DNA from: Lindgomyces ingoldianus
Lineage: Eukaryota > Ascomycota > Dothideomycetes > Pleosporales > Lindgomycetaceae
NCBI RefSeq assembly: GCF_010093535.1
Contig: NW_022985184.1
Location: 957,993-1,021,992 of the forward strand
Direction of reading: 5' to 3'
DNA: 64,000 bases
In this document: positions 1 to 12,909 of the stretch, one piece after another
Layout: every line of letters begins with the position of its first letter
Position numbering within the stretch: the stretch's first letter is position 1
Position numbers and translations under genes: made by a program
Notes under the pieces: generated by a model
Seen by the model: only the letters and a program-made list of their open reading frames with translations
What the model was told of the DNA's origin: nothing
Databases searched by the model: none

Positions 1-70
1 TTCAACCACGTTCATTGTCCACCGAACATCTGCGTAGTCTTGAATGTTTCCAATCTTCTCATTCTTCCAA

Positions 71-105
71 ATTCGTATCAATTCTTATCAATTCTTATCA
101 ATTCT
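71..105. repeat. Short A/T-rich tandem repeat
   Basis: About three copies of an 11-base unit, tcaattcttat with one variant, lie just upstream of the first gene. It is probably untranslated leader or promoter sequence. The repeat is read directly; no function is claimed. Confidence 0.7.
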
Positions 106-138
106 AAATAGCAACCCGCGCCTCGCATACCGTTCACA

Positions 139-733
139 ATGCGATATCTGATAGTAGGCCCTTTCGCATGGTTTTTGGTGCTAGCTTGCTTCCTATTGTT
201 CATGTTCTATCTCATGATACGATGCAGCAGCTACTTGCCTGTATGTACTAAACCCTATCTAGACTGACGTACAACAATGTACTAATATGTAACAGAAACA
301 CTCTTTCTGGAACTCCACTTGGCGCAACGAACTCGACTTTGCCGGTCGCGTCTGTCATTCCCTCACTACACTCTGCATCCTTGTGGTGCTGGGAATTTGC
401 GTTGTCTGTCGACACAGTGCCAGGTGGCGCTTCGGCCCTAATCCTGGTAGCATTCTCACGGCGGTGCTTCCTCTTGTTGCTTGGGCTTGCATGCTTGGTG
501 GATTGGCCGTGGTTGAGGGATACGGCGTTTGGGGTCAGGAGCAAGAGCGAGCGACCTGGTTCGCTCTTGGTAATACCCTTGGTCTGATGTTGCTAGCGGC
601 TTGCGTAGTAGTGGAGGAAATTCCGGCGCTGAGGGTAAATGTAATAGGACTGTGGGAGCTGGTAGCGCGGAGGTGTGGGAATTGGTGGTGGAGAGTCAAA
701 CAAGTCGTAAAACCTCCTGCGACGAATACGTAG
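139..733 (+). CDS. Small four-pass membrane protein, unknown function
   Basis: Two exons, 139-240 and 296-733, with an intron at 241-295 (gtatgt...aacag), give 179 residues in one frame. Four hydrophobic stretches are visible: near residues 5-26, in the start of exon 2 (an ILVVLGICVV-like run), around LPLVAWACMLGG, and around LGLMLLAACVVV. The C-terminal tail is basic and tryptophan-rich. I do not recognise the family. The start is the first ATG and sits directly before the first membrane segment. Small multi-pass proteins of this kind are common in ascomycetes and often lack a name. The splice junction keeps phase, which supports a real gene, but expression is unproven. Confidence 0.6.
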
Positions 734-2365
734 GTGGAGAATATAGGGGGAAAGCATGCATATTCAGCATCCAGCGGGATTCCGGTGGACTCTGTCGTCT
801 GTCTAAATGAATTCGCACGCTTCTGGCGTATTTTGTGGCAGCGGAATAGCCCTTAGACTTGAGCACTATTCAGAAAGCTCTGGTGATCCAATACGAAGAG
901 GCAGAATACTTGTTTGCGAGCTTACCACTAAGGCTACAATGGTAGAAAACCGTTCTCCAGAGACCTGGTTCAACCTGAAGGCAGCTAAGCTACGGTCTGG
1001 GTTCGTCCGTAGAAGTTGACTGCCTTATGTAATCTAGGGAGGGACAGTGCTTTGGTTCTAGGAGATATTTTGGGCTTTGTTAGATGTTTACATTCGCGGT
1101 AGTAGTCGTCTCCTCGCCGATTCCCAACATAATTCCGTTTTCTTCAATTTCCTTCGATGATGTTCTAGGCCGACGTATTCCTCGATCTCACTAGCCCATT
1201 GCTCTATGAGCCTCCTGACAAGAATTCCGCTGACTGCAGTCTCCTTATCCCTGCGTACAATAGCCAGCCTATTAATGTATTTGATCGTAGTCTTGAATTG
1301 GCTCCGGAGGTCTCGCTGACCACTCAAAATACTCAATACGTATCAATCCCACAACCATAGTCGTGACCTAGGAGAGTGCCAGGGGACAGTAGATGATCAT
1401 TGGTGGTTAAGGAAGGATCATGTAGTAAAGGCCCTGTTTTGGCACTCGCAGTTGTGAAGTGCTAGGGACACCTGTCGATCCTCAGGTTTGATGTGCTTGT
1501 TCGGAGTTTCGGCCATAGCTGCAGGTTTGTGATACAGAAGACAAGCGAGTGGAAGGCAAAGGAGCTTGACGAGCACTGCGAGAGGAACCAGAAGTAGAAG
1601 GACGAAACCCATTGTAGTTTGGAGATTACTTTTATAGATAAGTAGGGATGAAGTGGAATAATGCTTCCCATCCACGACTCTTGTGAATCAGACTGTGGAT
1701 CCGTTCAAAATTTCCCCCTACAGGGAGGGGAAGTATAGCTTTGTGGGGAGGAGGGTCAAGAGTACAGCTCACAAGTTCATCGTCAATGCTTGTGAGGTCG
1801 ATAACAACATATTCGCTCCGGGTCATACTTGGCAGCCCAGTGTTCATTGGTGGCGGTGATGGCAGAGACGCCAGGCTGATATGCCAGGCGACAGGCAAAA
1901 CGAGCAACACGGGCTTCGCTCGACCGCCTCACCGCGTCGCACCACACAAAGTGAGTAGTGCACTAGTGCCGACAAGACTGCACTCGATGGCGAAGGGAAA
2001 GTGAGCGAAATCGAGTGAAAGCGGCGGCATTTGGGAAACATTTTGTCTGTTTCAGACGATTGGTGAGCAGGTCCAAGAGCTTCGACGGGATTCTTTCTGG
2101 TGTTGCGGCGGAAGGTCGGCGGCCCGTGCACAGAACTAAACACGCCAGCCCATGGCAACCTAGCTCGAACCTTTACACTCAACATCACCGCCGAGCACGC
2201 AGCTACTTAAATACCACCTTGCCTCTCTGCTGCCTCTCCATCCTCCCCCATCGCCCGTTACCCACCCCGACCTCAAGCCGAGCCTGCTTCAGCTTCGGGA
2301 TCACAATCTCTTCACTTTCTCACACCCTTTCCCTTCATTTTCGCTCTCCAAACCCTCGTTGCAAA
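734..2365. other. Intergenic region with only weak ORFs, CDC48 leader at its right end
   Basis: No gene is convincing here. A minus-strand ORF ending at 1418 (ATG at 1675 or 1612) would encode a short peptide with one strong hydrophobic segment. Another minus ORF at 1088-1336 is rich in Arg/Lys/Glu but has no ATG at its left end and no recognised family. The last 150 bases are pyrimidine-rich and hold the likely CDC48 promoter and leader, including an AT-rich tacttaaatacc at about 2203. Confidence 0.5.
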
Positions 2366-5109
<2,744 letters not shown>

Positions 5110-5943
5110 GGGATCGGCTTTCTTCGTTCATATGGTGGGTCATGGGCTTGTCTTTTCAGGCGCTTATACGATCATCTTCCCTTTACCATATCATTGGGGA
5201 GATATAGACTGAGTTAGTAATTCCTCTCTGGTTTTCCAAACGAGAAGATGCAGGCGCCTCTTTTCTAGCCAAGGCGGAAGATGGAAGGTGGTTAGTCTAC
5301 GAAGGGAACCTGCATCATGCTGTGCATAAGGGTCTTTTTACTCGGATATGATGATAGCGTGGAAATGACATGTATGCATGCTTAGAAATGTGTGTGTTTG
5401 TTGGTGTTTCTATTTGTGTGAATTTTTTGCCGCCGACGCTTGCTGCACGAGTGCAACGTGCAACCTAAAGATGGTATTTTCCCCACTTTCTATCTAATCT
5501 GCGACTGCCCCTAAACGCCGCGGTGTTCCCAACCTGCGCTGCGGATATCTTGAGTTTTTATGGTACGACCGGAAGCCCCGAACGCCCGATTACCTGGTTG
5601 ATGCTTATACAGGACTGGAGCCTGGACTGGACTTGTGGATCCTGCTTCCCAACCCATAATGTGTGTATTGTACAATGAACACGAAAATAGATAGACTTTA
5701 GAAATTAGAACGCGAGGTAGTTGAAATCTGGATCTGGGAGGTTGTCCAGTGCAGAGGAGGTTGGCGCTTCGCATCCCAGTCTGGCGTCCCGATCTGAACC
5801 GGATGCGAGCATGTTCTAAATCCTCCTGGTCGCTTGGAATCCTCGCTCCTTCCTTGCGCAAATCTTCCGATGATTGTGGATGCTCTCGTCCCCTCTCCGG
5901 CCTACTGCGGTGTCTGCAGCACGTCTCCGCCCGAAGGTGCCCA
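5110..5943. other. CDC48 3' region and convergent spacer
   Basis: This region lies between the CDC48 stop and the stop of the minus-strand SUS1-like gene. It is T-rich and transcript-tail-like in its first 350 bases. An antisense ORF at 5511-5963 runs into the neighbouring gene in another frame and has no family features. Nothing else is seen. Confidence 0.5.
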
Positions 5944-6378
5944 TTATTTCTCCTCCGCCTCAACCGTAATATCGCAGACCTTGTCCAGCTCCCTTCTCAC
6001 AACCCTGACGCCTTCTCTGACAGCCCGCTCCGGTAGTCTCAGATTGATATCGTCAGTCTCTTTGTGACCGTTGGCGCCATTGACGCCATTCGACAGCCCG
6101 TTGCTCATTTCTAGTGCAGGCCGTAGCTTGCACTCTGCCATGACCCTTTCCATGACTTCACTGACGGTTGTGCATTCCCCGGATCGCAGCAGGTAGGTGA
6201 TGTAGCTTCGCAAGTCGGATATCCAGCCAGAGGACTGCAGTTCATGAGTCAGGGTGGCCTGGATGCTGGCGATGCCGTGGCCGCTCATCAGGGCCGAGTA
6301 GATGTTGTTGCGGACGGCGAGGGGGATGGGTGAGTGGGCAGCGGCGGCGGTTAGCGGAATGGGCGGTGGGGTGGCCAT
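5944..6378 (-). CDS. SUS1: SUS1/ENY2-like protein (SAGA/TREX-2 subunit candidate)
   Basis: A single exon of 144 residues on the minus strand. The central part has the spacing of the Sus1/ENY2 helical fold: a short helix with SG, then L..L..SGW followed by L+.Y, a G..TV.E+ element, and a late helix beginning with P...V (LPERAVREGVRVVRREL). Sus1/ENY2 sits in the SAGA deubiquitinase module and in TREX-2, linking transcription to mRNA export. Ours is longer than the usual 90-100 residues because of an Ala/Pro-rich N terminus and an Asn/Gly-rich insert (SNGLSNGVNGANG). The assignment rests on pattern resemblance and is not certain; a small helical protein of another family remains possible. Confidence 0.5.
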   Translation of the reverse strand: MATPPPIPLTAAAAHSPIPLAVRNNIYSALMSGHGIASIQATLTHELQSSGWISDLRSYITYLLRSGECTTVSEVMERVMAECKLRPALEMSNGLSNGVNGANGHKETDDINLRLPERAVREGVRVVRRELDKVCDITVEAEEK

Positions 6379-6649
6379 TTTGGTGATTCTTTGCTTCCTA
6401 GGTCGTCGCCTCGAGGGACGGAAGACGGCACCTGACTGGACTCAGAGCGGTCGATCTGGTCCAGCGGTGAATATGCAGTGGGTGGTGATTGCCGCAGTGG
6501 GTAACTCGTGACTGCCGTTGGGAATTCTTCCAAGATTGCAGCTGGCCGGGAGAATAGGACAGGCAATACGCCAAGCGCAGCAGAAGAAGGAGCGATGTGT
6601 GCGGTGGCCCTCGCGCGCGCGGAGCAGTGCCTTGCAACAGAGGCCCCCG

Positions 6650-6715
6650 AGTGTTGCGAGTGCTACGCGTGCTGCGAGTTCTGCGAGTGCTGCGAGAACT
6701 GCGAGTCTTGCTAGG
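6650..6715. repeat. Nine-base tandem repeat (tgcgagtgc-like)
   Basis: About seven imperfect copies of a 9-base unit resembling ctgcgagtg lie in the upstream region shared by the SUS1-like gene and STE50. Read on the plus strand in one frame it gives a CCE-rich peptide; on the minus strand it gives a Ser/Thr/Arg-rich one. Neither frame extends into a recognisable gene. Confidence 0.7.
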
Positions 6716-7092
6716 CCTGCCAGTCCCTGTGCGTTCTTTATCGCTCAAAGCAGCCGCAGAGTGAGAGCCAGAGCCAGAGTCAGGTGCATGCAATGGCAAC
6801 CTAGCTTTATTGTTCCCGCATGGTCCGTGCACTATCCGTGAGGTCTGTGGCATCGCTGCAGCCGCCGAGCAAGGAGCGAATCTGCGCCTCGTTCATTGCG
6901 CGAGCACAAGTCCTCCTTCTGCTCCAACGTGCCCCTCTGTTACTCTGTGCTGCTCGACACCGCTAAATCTGTTCACGGCTGCGCGCTCTCCCGTCCTAGA
7001 GCCCTCCTTTGCTATTCTGAGGTCTGTCTCGCCGTCACGTCCCTTCTGCCTCTACCGCGCGGCCCACACAGTCCTTCACCTCTACCCCCTCA

Positions 7093-7109
7093 CCCCCCCC
7101 CCCCCCCCC
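7093..7109. repeat. Poly-C tract of 17
   Basis: An uninterrupted run of C upstream of STE50. Such tracts are length-variable and prone to sequencing error. Confidence 0.85.
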
Positions 7110-7472
7110 AAACCACCCATCCGCCTCCACCTTGACTTGTTCGCCTTGCCATCCTCAGGCCTACAGCCTTCTTCCCTTCACCTTGCGCGAGGCCTCTGCA
7201 GCGGCCCTGCCTGTATCTGATACCGGCTCCGCGAAAGCAAGCCTGCTCAATCTCGCTTCGTCTCAGCAGGGCCCTGGATTCACAACGCCCACGCCTGCGA
7301 GAGGCTAGGACCGCCACGACTCGACTGCACCAGCAGGCCTCTTGGAGATAACGCTGAGCTTCCCCTCCCTCGAGAGCTCTTGACGACGTCTTGGCGGCCA
7401 TCAGCTATTAACGCTCTTCTGCCGACGTCGCCGGCTCCACGCTGCGTCTAGAGCTGCCCGACGTCACTTGCC

Positions 7473-9180
7473 ATGGCCTACAAGAACAAGTACCACGACG
7501 ACTCGGACGCCGACGACGAGTATGAGCGCAGCGTCGTCAGTCCTGCCCTGCCCCTCGACTACGAAGAGAGTTCTCCCACCGATTCAGGCCCGCTGAGTGC
7601 AGAGCATACGCCGACTACTTTCACCCACTCCCGAGACAGCAAGGGCAGTCCCACTGGTCTCATATCTGAGTGGACCGCAGAGCAGACCAGAGACTTTATA
7701 TCAGAGCTTGGGCTGGGCAAATATGCAACCAAGTTCGTTGGTAGGTGGCAAATCAACATAATCAACATTGGAACGACAGAAGCTAATCCAAGCCATGCAC
7801 AGACGAGGGCATTACCGGAGAAGCTCTGGTAGCGCTGCAGCCGGAAGACCTCAAAGAGCTGAATGTCAACAGCCTGGGACACCGGCTCACCATCCTCAAG
7901 GCCGTCTATGAGATCAAGGTCAAGCAGAATGTACCCATGGATCCAGACCACTACATCCCACTCTGTATGATTCCTTCTCATTGATCTATATTACGGGTAC
8001 TAACGCCAGGGTAGCCGCAGACACGTCTGCGCAGGAAGCCCCACCTACCCAGGAGGATCTCGCCCATGTGATACGAGTACTCCAGAATCGAGATGAGGAG
8101 ATACAAATGATCAAGTCCGAGCTGAGGCATTCGAAGGACGATTTGAGCCGGTTGCTGGATGAGAATAGGAAGCTTCGTGAGGAATTCCTACCCCTCGTGC
8201 GGATGTTGAAAGACAGTCAGCAGCCCTTACCTACCCCCAACGAACATGTCACATCACCGCCGGCGCAGCAGGAGAGGGCAGGGAGCAGCCTGTCGCGGAA
8301 GTTCTCTACCAAGAAGCTCTTCCTTGGATCAGCGCCTAAGAACCCATCGCCCACCATTCATGAGGGTCGGACACTGGTTGATAACACGAACCTAGATCCT
8401 TCAGCGGCTGCGCTCGCGGCGTCTTCCCATCTTACTGCTTCTATGACGGGTGGACAGCAGATGTCCCCCAATTCCGCACCGCAACCGTCGCCGACATCTC
8501 CAGCCTATTCGCAGAACCAGAATCGTGCGTACAACCGCTCAGACATGCCCCGCAGCGGACACCCCGACCACGAAACTACCCCGAGCTGGCCTAATACTAA
8601 TACATGGGCTTCAGATTCAACTGCTGTATCTGACAGGAACCGTGATATGCGGAATAACACCCCTGCCCCGCTGTCGTCGCGCCCGATGCGGAACAACGCT
8701 GCGCCAACGCCCGACCCTAACGACCGTGACCGGGAGCCGCCGCTGTCTGGAGGCATGAACTCTAGCTCTTCTACGCTGCAGAACCCGCCGTCATCCGCCC
8801 CCGCCCAGACACCATCGTCGAATCCGCAAGTTGAGATCTTTAAGTCGTTCCGCGTCTCCATCGATGATCCGTGCCATAAGGTCCTTCCTGTTGCGCTCAA
8901 GAAGTACAACATCACGGCAGACTGGCGGCAGTATGCGCTCTACATCGTACACGGTGATCAGGAGCGATGCCTGGGCTTGAACGAGCGACCCTTGATCCTG
9001 TTCAAGCAGCTCGACAAGGAAGGCCGGAAGCCGATGTTCATGCTCCGCAAGCACGCCGCGCCAGCCGAGGGTCATGTCAGCACAGTTGGTGGTGGCGATG
9101 TGAGGAGTGTGGGAACTGGAGGGGGATTCGGATGGGATGGAGGAAACCGAGGAGTGCAGTTGCCTGGAGGTGTCCTGTAA
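7473..9180 (+). CDS. STE50: Ste50-type MAPK adaptor (SAM + Ras-association domains)
   Basis: Exons 7473-7740, 7803-7964 and 8015-9180 give 531 residues. Ste50 tethers the MAPKKK Ste11 to Cdc42/Opy2 at the membrane in mating, filamentation and HOG pathways. A SAM domain spans about residues 66-131 (WTAEQTRDFI through LTILKAVYEIK), interrupted by the first intron. A Leu/Glu-rich coiled segment follows (VLQNRDEEIQMIKSELRHSK). After a long Ser/Pro/Asn-rich linker comes a Ras-association domain at about 416-488 (FKSFRVSIDDPCHKVLPVAL to KPMFMLRKH). The chain closes with a Gly-rich tail ending PGGVL. Intron 2 is 50 bases, and its acceptor is set by frame (first exon-3 base 8015). A strong GTAAGT donor overlaps the last codons (9177), so an alternative spliced C terminus is possible; see the next entry. 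Confidence 0.93.
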
Positions 9181-9324
9181 GTTGTATCAAGTCGCCTACG
9201 CGTGCAAACTGCATTGCAAGAGTCGATTTACTGGTTTCATCCCATTCCCCCCTTGCTGATGTTTACCACCCTGTTGTTGCGTAAGAGTTGGAGTGTTGTA
9301 CTAAACAAATTTTCTTGGATATAG

Positions 9325-10453
9325 GTTGGACTTGTTTGAAAAGAACGACGAGATCATGGAAGTACTGGACGCCCGTCTGAAGGCCAAGGGACATAATGAG
9401 CTGCACGACGCTCTGGCCCGCGAAGAACTGTTCATCCCGATGAAGGTTACATTCGAAGGTGAAGAGTACTTCTTGATGAAGCTCTTGACGGAGGCCGACT
9501 ACCAAAACCTCATGAGCCGGCGCATGGAACGTGCTCAGAAATTACAGGCCGGTAAAGCCCCGCAGATGAATGTGTATCTGCGATGGATGAACAAGTATGC
9601 TTCGGAGAAGAATACACACATCCCGCAGATCCATAGGCAGGCTTCGCAATTCTACAATCCACTCTCGCAGTTCCACGGCAAGGTCCCGCAGTTCCGCAAT
9701 CAGGCCCCGCAGTTCTCCATTCAAGACCCGCAATTCAGATGTCAGGTCCTACGATTCCGCAGCCAAATCGAGCCCTTCTACAACCTCCGTCAGCAGTTTT
9801 CCAAGCCGGTCCCCGAGAGGTTCAATCAAGGGGCCCAGTTTTACAAATGGGTGCCAAAGAATCCCCAATTCAAGCCAGTTTCAATTTCTGTCGGCAGAGC
9901 CACAGGAGGAAATGAGGACGACACCGGCAAAGCAAAAAGTTCTAGTCCTCCGACCGCACGGGCCTCTTCACCCGCTCCGGCAATCCGGGTTGCCACACCC
10001 ATTTCTACTGTCTACGTCGCTTCACCTATTCCTACTACTCTCTCCTCTTTACCTACTACGCCCACCCGCGATGTTTCGCCTAATGCTACTATCCCGGCTA
10101 TCTCGCCTCCTCTAGCCATGCGCGGTTCCTCGCTTATACCTCCTATGCGAACTGCATCTTCAGCTCCAGTGTCACGACCCTCGTCGTCCGCTTTAGTACC
10201 TCGGACTCCTCCGGTCGCTTTAATTTATGGTGATCGTCCCATTCCAGTCAGCACACGGTCTGCCCCTGCTAGGGTTCTTCTTGTCTACAATGTGTGGACT
10301 CCTCCCGCAGAATGGGCTGATCCTGCTCTCCGGACCACTCCCCGTGTTCCTCTACTATCCCACGTCCTGCCTACGTCCGTCCCAGACTCGCCAGTGAAGC
10401 CTAAAGGGCTTAGGGGCCGCCTATGTTGGAACCGGGGTTCTAACACAACTTGA
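9325..10453 (+). CDS. Heptapeptide-repeat ORF: possible alternative 3' exon of STE50 or separate gene
   Basis: This open frame follows STE50 directly. If the donor GTAAGT at 9177 is joined to the acceptor tatag ending at 9324 (a branch-like actaaac lies upstream), the frame continues from PGGVL into LDLFEKNDE and adds about 375 residues. If unspliced, STE50 stops at 9180, and this ORF could start at its own ATG (9356) with 365 residues. It opens with a charged helical part (EVLDARLKAKGHNELHDAL, then VTFEGEEYFLMKLL). About ten degenerate heptads of PQFxxQx type follow from around 9640 to 9870, then a Ser/Thr/Pro-rich tail. I recognise no known domain. The in-frame splice and strong donor favour a link to STE50, but this is inference. 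Confidence 0.45.
9640..9870 (+). repeat. Degenerate 21-bp repeat encoding PQFxxQx heptads
   Basis: About ten imperfect 21-base units encode successive heptads such as SQFHGKV, PQFRNQA, PQFSIQD, PQFRCQV and LRFRSQI. The 7-residue period is plain by eye, and the frame is kept throughout despite base divergence. Confidence 0.75.
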
Positions 10454-12909
10454 GTTCGAAGGGAAGTAAGAGATGAGGGCTAAGAATTTAGTTGGAGTTC
10501 AGGTGAATGTACGTTGATTTGCTAGAGCTTAGTGGATTCCTAACCGACATGGAATTCTTCGACGTGTTTTATTTTTCTTGCACGGGCATTTTGATGCGAG
10601 ACGGGTTTTCAATGTGAAGATTATCGACACGGTATTCTTGAGAGGTGGCCTTCTTGAATGCGTATTCAGAGGGTTGGTGGAGATGTGGACTGGGTTTTTC
10701 ATTTTTATTAGGTGAGCGAAAAACCTTGACACACACACATGCACAATTCCCTTCACTACGATTAGAATTAGTGCAGGTAAGATACCTAAAGATAGAGCTG
10801 TCGGATGATGGAGATGAATGGTGTTTGTGGCGTATGTGTGGGGATTCATGGGCTGTTATTATTTGTTTCGCTTCTCTTTGCTTTCTCTTTTCTATTTATG
10901 GGAGGGGTTGCCGTGGATTGTATGAGGTTGTACATGTTAACTGATGTGGTCGAGGTTTTCATAAGGATAGACAGAGGGATCGATGGATGTTTTCTCAACA
11001 AGAATGATGGGTGAGAGACGGGTGCTTCGTCTGCTGTTTGAGCAGATCTTCTACTTTGTTTTAAATCATGTACACATTGCATAGCAGATGGCTCGCGAGG
11101 CAAAAGTTTTCTATGTACTTCGCTACGCTTTGTGGGAGCTGTCATAAGCACAGACATGGGAATGGCAATGGTAACAGAAACGGGAATGGCAATGAGAATG
11201 AGAAAAGGAAAATGAGAAAAACTTAAAACACTCAAAACAAGCCTTCTTTAGTGGATGTAAGGTACGATTGGCAGGTGGTCACAGTCACAAACGAATGAGG
11301 GTGCGCAGGTGTCAATTCCTAACCCCCCTGCATCCTTGCACGGATGCGATCGTCCATCGCCGAAGCTCAAGGTCCTGGTTCCTGCGTTCCCGTCCATACC
11401 CCCGCCCACATCTTTACCCAATCTGCGCAGCACCCGTGGACGTGCATACATGTCACTGACTTGTCACGACAATGTCCATCCAGATGGCGACCACGGAACT
11501 CTGGCCTGGAGAAGCTCGAATCTCGCACGGCTGTTTCAGGAGCGGTATGGAGGCCTGCGCTCCAGCCGTACATACGCACACGTTTACGCGGCCTGAAGGT
11601 CAAGGCTGTTTGACCAGACCACATCTTTATCGGATTGTACCTGGGCTGTTCTGTTTCATATCCTTCTAGAACTATCACGCACACACTCACCGATGGGTCG
11701 ACGGAGCGTCAATTTACTAATCACATGGCTTCTAGATTCGGAGACAAGGTTCCCTATTTGAGATGCTCGGACCGGGGCGGATGTGCGGATTTGGAGAGGT
11801 GAAACAGAAATGGTGGTACTGCTGGGGTGGTGGAGGTGGGTTTTCGAGAAGGGCCTGAGACGGGCCTCTTAGGATGTTGGATCCAAAGAGGGCGTTACAG
11901 ATTCGGTGGGAATACGAGCGTGCGAAGAGTGGATGTGGGGAGGGGGATTTGTGACGAGCGTTTCAAGCTGCTTGGGAATGCCTTACAGAGAACCAGGCCT
12001 GAGGCTGGGGGTGTAAGTGATGTTTCAAGGCGTCGACATGCTGAGGCAGCTAATTTTGGGCGCAGAAGGTTCGCTCGCTGGGAGAAGGAAGTTAAGACAT
12101 GCAGGTCGAGTAGTGAGACACTGGTGCGTTGCTTGGCTTCTGAGGTTATTCGGATGTAGGACCTACAGGAGAATACCCGGAATCAAAATATTACGAAAGA
12201 ACTGTGGAGTGATGGGGAGGCTGTGTAATGGCTTTTGGGTTTTATTTCTTCTTGGCGTCGTACGTGAAAATGGCTTGCAGGGTAATTGTCACAAACGCGA
12301 AGTGACTTGCTTTTGGTGTTTGAGGTTGGTTGGGCAGGCGGGGTCATTGGTGCAGCGGACAATTGGTGAAGCCAGATGTCTGCGGTGTCGAGGGTGAGAA
12401 GGGAAAGAAAGTCTAATTTGACTCGCCGAGCCGGAAGAGTTTCAAGACGGTGAGGTTAGTAGAGGTACTGCGTGTTGGTACACTCTACAGAACATCCCAG
12501 TCTAGTTCAAGATGAAGGTCTGGGCCATTCTCAACATACTCTTTAATTCCAGCAGGAGACGGGACACCTACATGTCCTTTGCCTATGGAATGGGGCGTTG
12601 TGCATTGCGCCAGGATCTTTGTCCCATATCCAGTAGACATTGTTCTGAGAGTCACCTAGACTTCTCCATGTTGAAGCTGTCCTTTAGGGTTTTGCAGTTT
12701 GCTTCTCGTTTTGAGACTCTACACACTTTGCTTTACTGTATAGAGTCTCTACCGCAATCTTTAGAAGCGTGCTACCCCACGTGGAGAGAACAATACTGTG
12801 AAGCAAGTCATGATCTCATATAGAATTCGCAGCAGTGCTCCTATCTAAAGAAAAGACCATTTAGTTTGAGAAAATATGAAATTGTAGCTAAGAAGTCGGT
12901 GCGCAATCA
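10454..12909. other. 2.4-kb gene-poor stretch
   Basis: No supportable gene. It holds short ORFs on both strands with no family features (for example plus 11827-12159 and 12512-12823). An imperfect purine-rich hexamer repeat at 11157-11222 consists of gggaat/ggcaat/gagaat units. The left end is likely the 3' tail of the preceding transcript. Confidence 0.5.
11157..11222. repeat. Imperfect purine-rich hexamer repeat
   Basis: Units such as gggaat, ggcaat, ggtaac and gagaat follow one another in intergenic DNA, grading into GA/A-rich sequence. No function is apparent. Confidence 0.6.

Larger units (their letters stand above)
6379..7472. promoter_or_regulatory. Divergent upstream region between SUS1-like gene and STE50
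   Basis: This 1.1-kb region is shared by two divergently transcribed genes. It carries a 9-base tandem repeat (6650-6715), a run of 17 C (7093-7109) and a long pyrimidine-rich stretch before the STE50 ATG, typical of a long fungal leader. ORFs in it are low-complexity products of the repeats. No specific factor site is claimed. Confidence 0.45.

Noticed and set aside
5511..5963. 150-residue minus-strand ORF
   Set aside because: It overlaps the end of the SUS1-like gene in another frame and is Arg-rich without motifs.
9259..9280. Alternative start MFTTLLL for the heptad ORF, with intron 9281-9324
   Set aside because: The join is out of frame with the heptad ORF.
12512..12823. 103-residue plus-strand ORF right of the gene-poor stretch
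   Set aside because: Has an ATG but no domain, no splice support and weak composition.
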